Position numbers and translations under genes: made by a program | Notes under the pieces: model-generated | The model's input: only the letters and a program-made list of their open reading frames with translations | The model's database searches: none | What the model was told of the DNA's origin: nothing | Assembly (NCBI RefSeq): GCF_000003605.2 | Contig: NW_003145290.1 | Coordinates: forward strand, 216,163-243,358 | DNA from: Saccoglossus kowalevskii | Lineage: Eukaryota > Hemichordata > Enteropneusta > Harrimaniidae | Reading direction: 5' to 3' | Length of the DNA: 27,196 bases | Part shown: positions 22,950-27,196 of the stretch, piece after piece | Numbering within the stretch: the stretch's first letter is position 1 | Layout of the letters: each line of letters starts with the position of its first letter

Positions 22950-23024
22950 ATGACGTAATGTTTCAATAACGACGACCCAAACAAACCGATTTGAACGAAA
23001 TTGTCTTTATCTATATTACGTCAT
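22950..23024. promoter_or_regulatory. Paired CRE-like sites in inverted orientation
   Basis: ATGACGTAAT (22950-22959) and its exact reverse complement ATTACGTCAT (23015-23024) are 55 bases apart. TGACGTAA is a known CREB/ATF and PAR-bZIP binding variant. Function is inferred from the motif only. Confidence 0.35.
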
Positions 23025-25164
23025 TGACATCACAGAAGCTGTCCGTCACCGGATCGTGCGATTTACAGGAATTGTGTATTAAGCCATAAGTTTCAAACTA
23101 GAAACCAATAGATAGTGTTAGTTGGTTTAAGGCTGAACAAATTGCATACTAAAAATAGAAATGTTATTCTTACGACGGATTAATGCTCATTAAGCTTCCA
23201 ATTCACCAAATACATACACAAAAAACTCATGAAATACAAGGCGCCTTGTAAACCCATATATGTTATGGCAGATATCACATTGTAGTAACATTAGTTCACT
23301 CACAAATATGTGTTTTTATTCTCAATTTATGCGGGTTATAAATGTAATGAATAGTATTGGTGAGGTTTGCATATGTCACGAGTTACAATTATGCAAATAA
23401 AGCCGTTAAATTTATGTACACATACAACACTCGATGTACCATTAGTAAAGTATCGTACAGGTCTTCATAGTGAGGACGGGGTGATCAATGACGGTAAAGG
23501 TAACCACTATTCGCATTTGTTTTAATTCATCATTACATAAACGTATTTTTTACAGTTGCGATATATAAATATATATGCAAGGAGCTTCGTTACGTATTTA
23601 AAGAGTCATAAACACATCCATTGTGTTTATCGTTACACTCCGAGATTATTTTAAAGAGTTTCTGAAAAAAATATGTGACTTATTTTATCGTATGGATATA
23701 CGGTAAAATGCGCCATATATCTACATGTTTCAATTCTTTGATTTATTCTCTGAGTGTCCGAGTATTTTGGCTACAATCACAATCTTGAGGTCAAAGTAAA
23801 ATACAGTCATACAGTTCACTGTGTGTGTTAACTCAGATGGTTACCAGTGTGCCACTCTTCCTATTGTTATACTTATTAAACTCGGCAGTCTTCCTAGGTT
23901 TATTGATTTGAACTTAAGTGGCTATATTGGATTTTTACAGTTTCGTATGTATTAAAATCCAAATTCATTCGAAACAAGGGCAAATCCGGATGAATAATTT
24001 AACCGTCTAATTTCGACATATTAGTTAAAAAACAACAACAAAAACAATAAACAAAAGATGTATCCTCTCGTCACTAGACTAGACATATTGATTTGTTTTA
24101 TTTAGTAGCCACAACATACACGTATCGATGAGTTTAATATAATTTCCAATGAGTTACGTATAACATCTGTCTTTTTGCTCACGACATTTATTTTTAGTTC
24201 GCCATATTTACGGTGTATCATTAGTTTATCTACCGGCAATAAATTAAGCTGTGCACGTTGAAACATTATCACTCTCTTCAATAAATGAGAACGTCAGTTA
24301 TATGTCCATTGCATTATCGATCATCGGTAACAGCTCATGATTTCCCATCATTGTAATGGTGAGCTGTCTATTCATTGCTGGTGATTTTATTTCCACTCAA
24401 CACCAGGCTTTTGTTCCTAAGCTGAATAATATTAGCTTCGCGAACTGCGACCAACTGTAAATTACTAAGCGTCAGAAGGTGTAAATGAACCGCTCCATGT
24501 CTTTGGCCTTTGTATCTCTGACATATTCTTGATAGGGTGGAATTGTAATGAAAGACACGGCATATAGACAGTCATTCTAATTATAATGAAGATACGATCA
24601 GTTGAGATTCGACAGATATATATATCGAAGAAGACTTTTTCTGTGTAGACACTCTTATATATAGGAATACATTCCTCGAGGCAGATTTGAAAAATATATC
24701 TTATAAAATGTATTATATGATTTAAAAAAATCACTCTTAATACAACGATAATGGCTCTTTAATACCCCTGTTCTCGGGTGGGCTGATCGTTGTAAAACTG
24801 AAAAAAGTGAAGGATAATATGACTTCGTACACAATTGTGTTAAGACTAACTACTCGGAATCTAATATATTTCATATATACATATAATATTATACTGAACA
24901 AGATATATAACAAATGTCATTTTTGTAAGTTCTCAATTGTACTCAACCGGTGTATTCGACTCGCCTCACGGAGTAGCTTGAGATTTAACAAAACCCAATA
25001 TTATTTATGAAGTTCAAGGTGAACGATGTGTATGTGGTATTCCGCCTATTATTGTCATAATATATGCTGTTACTATCATGACAACACAACGCACCTTTTC
25101 GACTTTTGACATTGCTGACTATATTAATTTGCCATGATAAGGTAATATGTGAGAATGTCAAGAG

Positions 25165-25200
25165 TATAAAAAATAAGACCGTCGCTCGTGACACACTTCT
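25165..25200 (+). promoter_or_regulatory. Candidate TATA-type core promoter upstream of the receptor gene
   Basis: TATAAAAA at 25165-25172 is followed about 30 bases later by a pyrimidine-rich stretch (acacttctctctg), a suitable initiation region. It lies 850 bases upstream of the receptor start, in the right orientation. A short ORF (ATG at 25218 to TGA at 25238) would sit in its leader. Such motifs arise by chance in AT-rich DNA, so this is only a candidate. Confidence 0.3.
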
Positions 25201-25951
25201 CTCTGACGGCGATCGTCATGGCGACAACTCTCCGATGACCTAAAACAGATAAAGCTTATCTCGATTATCATCTTAATTGTGTATTTCATTCAGGTTGTGA
25301 CCGATTTAACGAAAGTTAGAAATTCGAGAGACAGATTCCTAAACGCACAGACTAGCTAACATACACACCTCTGTAATGGTCTTAATTATTTTTTAGTAAT
25401 CAGCTCATCGACACACTTTCAAAATCACCCGCAGCTGTATGTTGGGTGATTCGTTTCATTTGGCTGTCTCGATTACACAGGGTGCGCATCGTACCAATCT
25501 GAACATGCCGATTACCAAATATACCCTGGTGCATTTGTTTCACTGGTTAGACAGCATGACCGGTTTGTTTCTCGTTTAACCATGCCCGCACCGGTTGACT
25601 TGCGTACACAATGTAAGTGACATATATCAGCACATAATAGTAATCGAGTGCACTCACTGTTGTTGACGTTATGCTTTCTTCTGAGCATGCTCCCTGAATA
25701 TTATGGCAATATGCAAATTACACTAAGCATTTCTACTACTGCTTTTATCTGACTAAAAGATTATCCAGGTTAGAACTACGGAAACTGTTTCACTCAGAGG
25801 AGCTATGAATATTCTGTTCCGATAATAGCACTCTCATCTGGGACTAATAATCCAAATTGCTAGTCACATATGTTAAATAGAGAATTATTTCGCAATAGTT
25901 AAAAAGCACATGTTTCTGCACCATGATTCTTACGCAAGCTTTCCATTACAG

Positions 25952-26013
25952 GAATTAGAAGAACGTGTACGATCAAAGACTGCAGTTGTTTAGATATGGA
26001 TATATGAGATGAA
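25952..26013 (+). other. 5' untranslated part of the receptor exon, with two tiny uORFs
   Basis: The sequence ttccattacag ending at 25951 is a good splice acceptor 62 bases before the receptor ATG. The exon therefore probably starts at 25952. Two minimal upstream ORFs lie just before the main start: ATG GAT ATA TGA (25996-26007) and ATG AGA TGA (26004-26012). The main ATG at 26014 has G at -3. If this acceptor is used, an upstream non-coding exon must exist. Confidence 0.45.
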
Positions 26014-26864
26014 ATGAGCACCGATAATTATTATAGATTCAACATTTTTACTACCTGTTGTATACAACTGTGCATTCTATATTTCAACAACTCGACAGGA
26101 TCCAGTGCAGCTACGAATACGAGCAATATCACACAGTGGTACGTAGACGCAGTCCAGGCGGCGCTTGAATATGTGACTGAAGTTGAGAAAACGCGTGATA
26201 ATTGCACCTTCGGTAAAGCGCTGCCATTAACCTACGATGCCACAAGGTGGGAATACGAGGCGAGTGTTGCTGTCAAAGCTGCAAATCTGCTTACTGATAT
26301 TCTCACCACAGCCGAGGACCACATGAGGGGAAGCCACGCGATTGATGATTACCTTCTTTATTCAATAGTGAGATCAAATATCGAAGAGTTTCCAACCATC
26401 GTAGGATCAGCTATAGCCTTCGATAAATACTATTACCGTGACTATGAGTTGTTCTGCCCTTACGCATGGAGACGATCCGGTTTAGTTTACACAAAAGACC
26501 TTTCAATAGGTTATTATTACCACGACCCCGCAGCAGACTGGTTTAATGTTCCGTATGTAAGGTTTGGTAATCTAAGTGCACACTTGAAAACATCAACGCC
26601 GATTAACCAATCTTTGCCTATTGGAAATGACGGCAGTACAGGTCTACCGTCGCCGCTGATTACTCTAGAAGACGGGTATTGGACGTACCCGTACTTTGAC
26701 TGTGGGGGTGGTGATGTATGGATGATTACGTTCTCAGTGCCTTTTTTTCGACTGATTGGTCGAAATGAAACTGTGTTTACAGATAACACTTCGTGGATTG
26801 AAATCGGTTCCACGAAGTACCCAGAGGGTAATGAAGATGTACATCAAGTGTTTCTTAAGTTTGC
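26014..26864 (+). CDS. GPR158/GPR179-like class C orphan receptor, first coding exon (Cache ectodomain), partial
   Basis: Encodes 283 residues plus two bases and ends at a GTAAGT donor in phase 2. A weak hydrophobic stretch (residues 9-24) may be a signal peptide. The rest matches the extracellular Cache domain of GPR158/GPR179: AANLLTDIL (89-97), then LYSIVRS (115-121) followed by I-x-x-x-x-A-x-x-F-D, and WMITFSVPFF (236-245), corresponding to the family's W-L-V-T-x-S-x-x-F-Y. Arg120-Ser121 aligns with the Arg-Ser reported to contact glycine in GPR158. At least seven N-x-S/T sites and few cysteines (64, 148, 230) fit an extracellular domain. The cysteine-rich linker and seven-helix part should lie to the right, outside the window. 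Orthology to GPR158 or GPR179 in particular cannot be decided. Confidence 0.78.
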
Positions 26865-27196
26865 GTAAGTATGTAATAATTCATTTCACGCATGAATCAC
26901 TTGAACTACGTATATGCGAGTTACAATTAGTGTCATTAAAGTGACATAATGTTCAATGATATTACTAATATGTTCATATCTCGTGTGGCGTTCATGACGG
27001 ATTCTTGTAGAAACCACACATTGTGCCATTAGACACACTACTATGATCACCATATGAACACATCTATTACATGTACAATGCAATGACATTTAAGGTAGCG
27101 GGACTATTATTTGCATACTTGTTGTCATCTTCTAATTGTGACTAAATGACTACAAATAGACCCGGGAAAGTATATATTTTTAGAATCGACAGACTT
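26865..27196. other. Start of the intron after the receptor exon
   Basis: Begins GTAAGTATG and holds no recognisable coding sequence up to the window edge. Confidence 0.6.

Larger units (their letters stand above)
16170..25164. other. Long gene-free interval between divergent genes
   Basis: About 9 kb of AT-rich DNA with only short, domain-free frames. It should contain the promoter of the minus-strand CAP-EGF gene next to 16170 and regulatory or intronic sequence of the plus-strand receptor. Features noted inside are the possible exon ending at 21437 and the CRE-like palindromes at 19722-19735 and 22950-23024. Confidence 0.6.

Noticed and set aside
1-27196. CRISPR array, bacterial operon or prophage
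   Set aside because: No spaced identical repeats, no dense ORFs and no ribosome-binding sites; the genes are intron-bearing and animal-like.

Overview
This is eukaryotic (metazoan) genomic DNA. It is AT-rich, has GT-AG introns with strong GTAAGT donors, and contains cysteine-rich extracellular modules each encoded by its own exon. It has no operons and no bacterial-type coding density. The protein families (a CAP domain joined to EGF-like and ShKT modules, and a GPR158/GPR179-like Cache ectodomain) fit a marine invertebrate, perhaps an invertebrate deuterostome such as a hemichordate or lancelet. The species cannot be fixed from the sequence alone.

Region 1 (1-8.3 kb): mostly non-coding. It holds a non-autonomous transposon with an 8-bp target duplication (2532-3067), a tRNA-like SINE relic (7183-7253), a possible membrane-protein ORF on the minus strand (4350-4799), and two weak minus-strand candidate exons. 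The better of these (6908-7075) looks like a degenerate C-type-lectin segment.

Region 2 (8.3-16.2 kb, minus strand): the best-supported gene. Fifteen exons can be joined with every splice phase matching, giving at least 700 residues. The order is signal peptide, CAP domain (exons 1-4), a chain of EGF-like modules including three calcium-binding types (exons 5-11), a ShKT-like module (exon 12), two more EGF-like modules (exons 13-14) and a six-cysteine ShKT module (exon 15). The CAP domain has lost its usual cavity residues, and one intron uses a GC donor. The CAP-EGF order, and a possible lectin-like exon further downstream, recall vertebrate CLEC18. A palindromic repeat element (8922-9133) sits in the last recognised intron.

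Region 3 (16.2-25.9 kb): about 9.7 kb with no convincing coding exon. It has CRE-like palindromes, a possible non-coding 5' exon ending at 21437, and a TATA-type promoter candidate at 25165. It is probably the upstream region and/or first intron of the next gene.

Region 4 (25.9-27.2 kb, plus strand): the first coding exon (26014-26864) of a GPR158/GPR179-like class C receptor. It encodes most of the extracellular Cache domain and ends at a GTAAGT donor, so the rest of the receptor lies outside the window. The two genes are divergently oriented, and nothing in the sequence shows a shared function.
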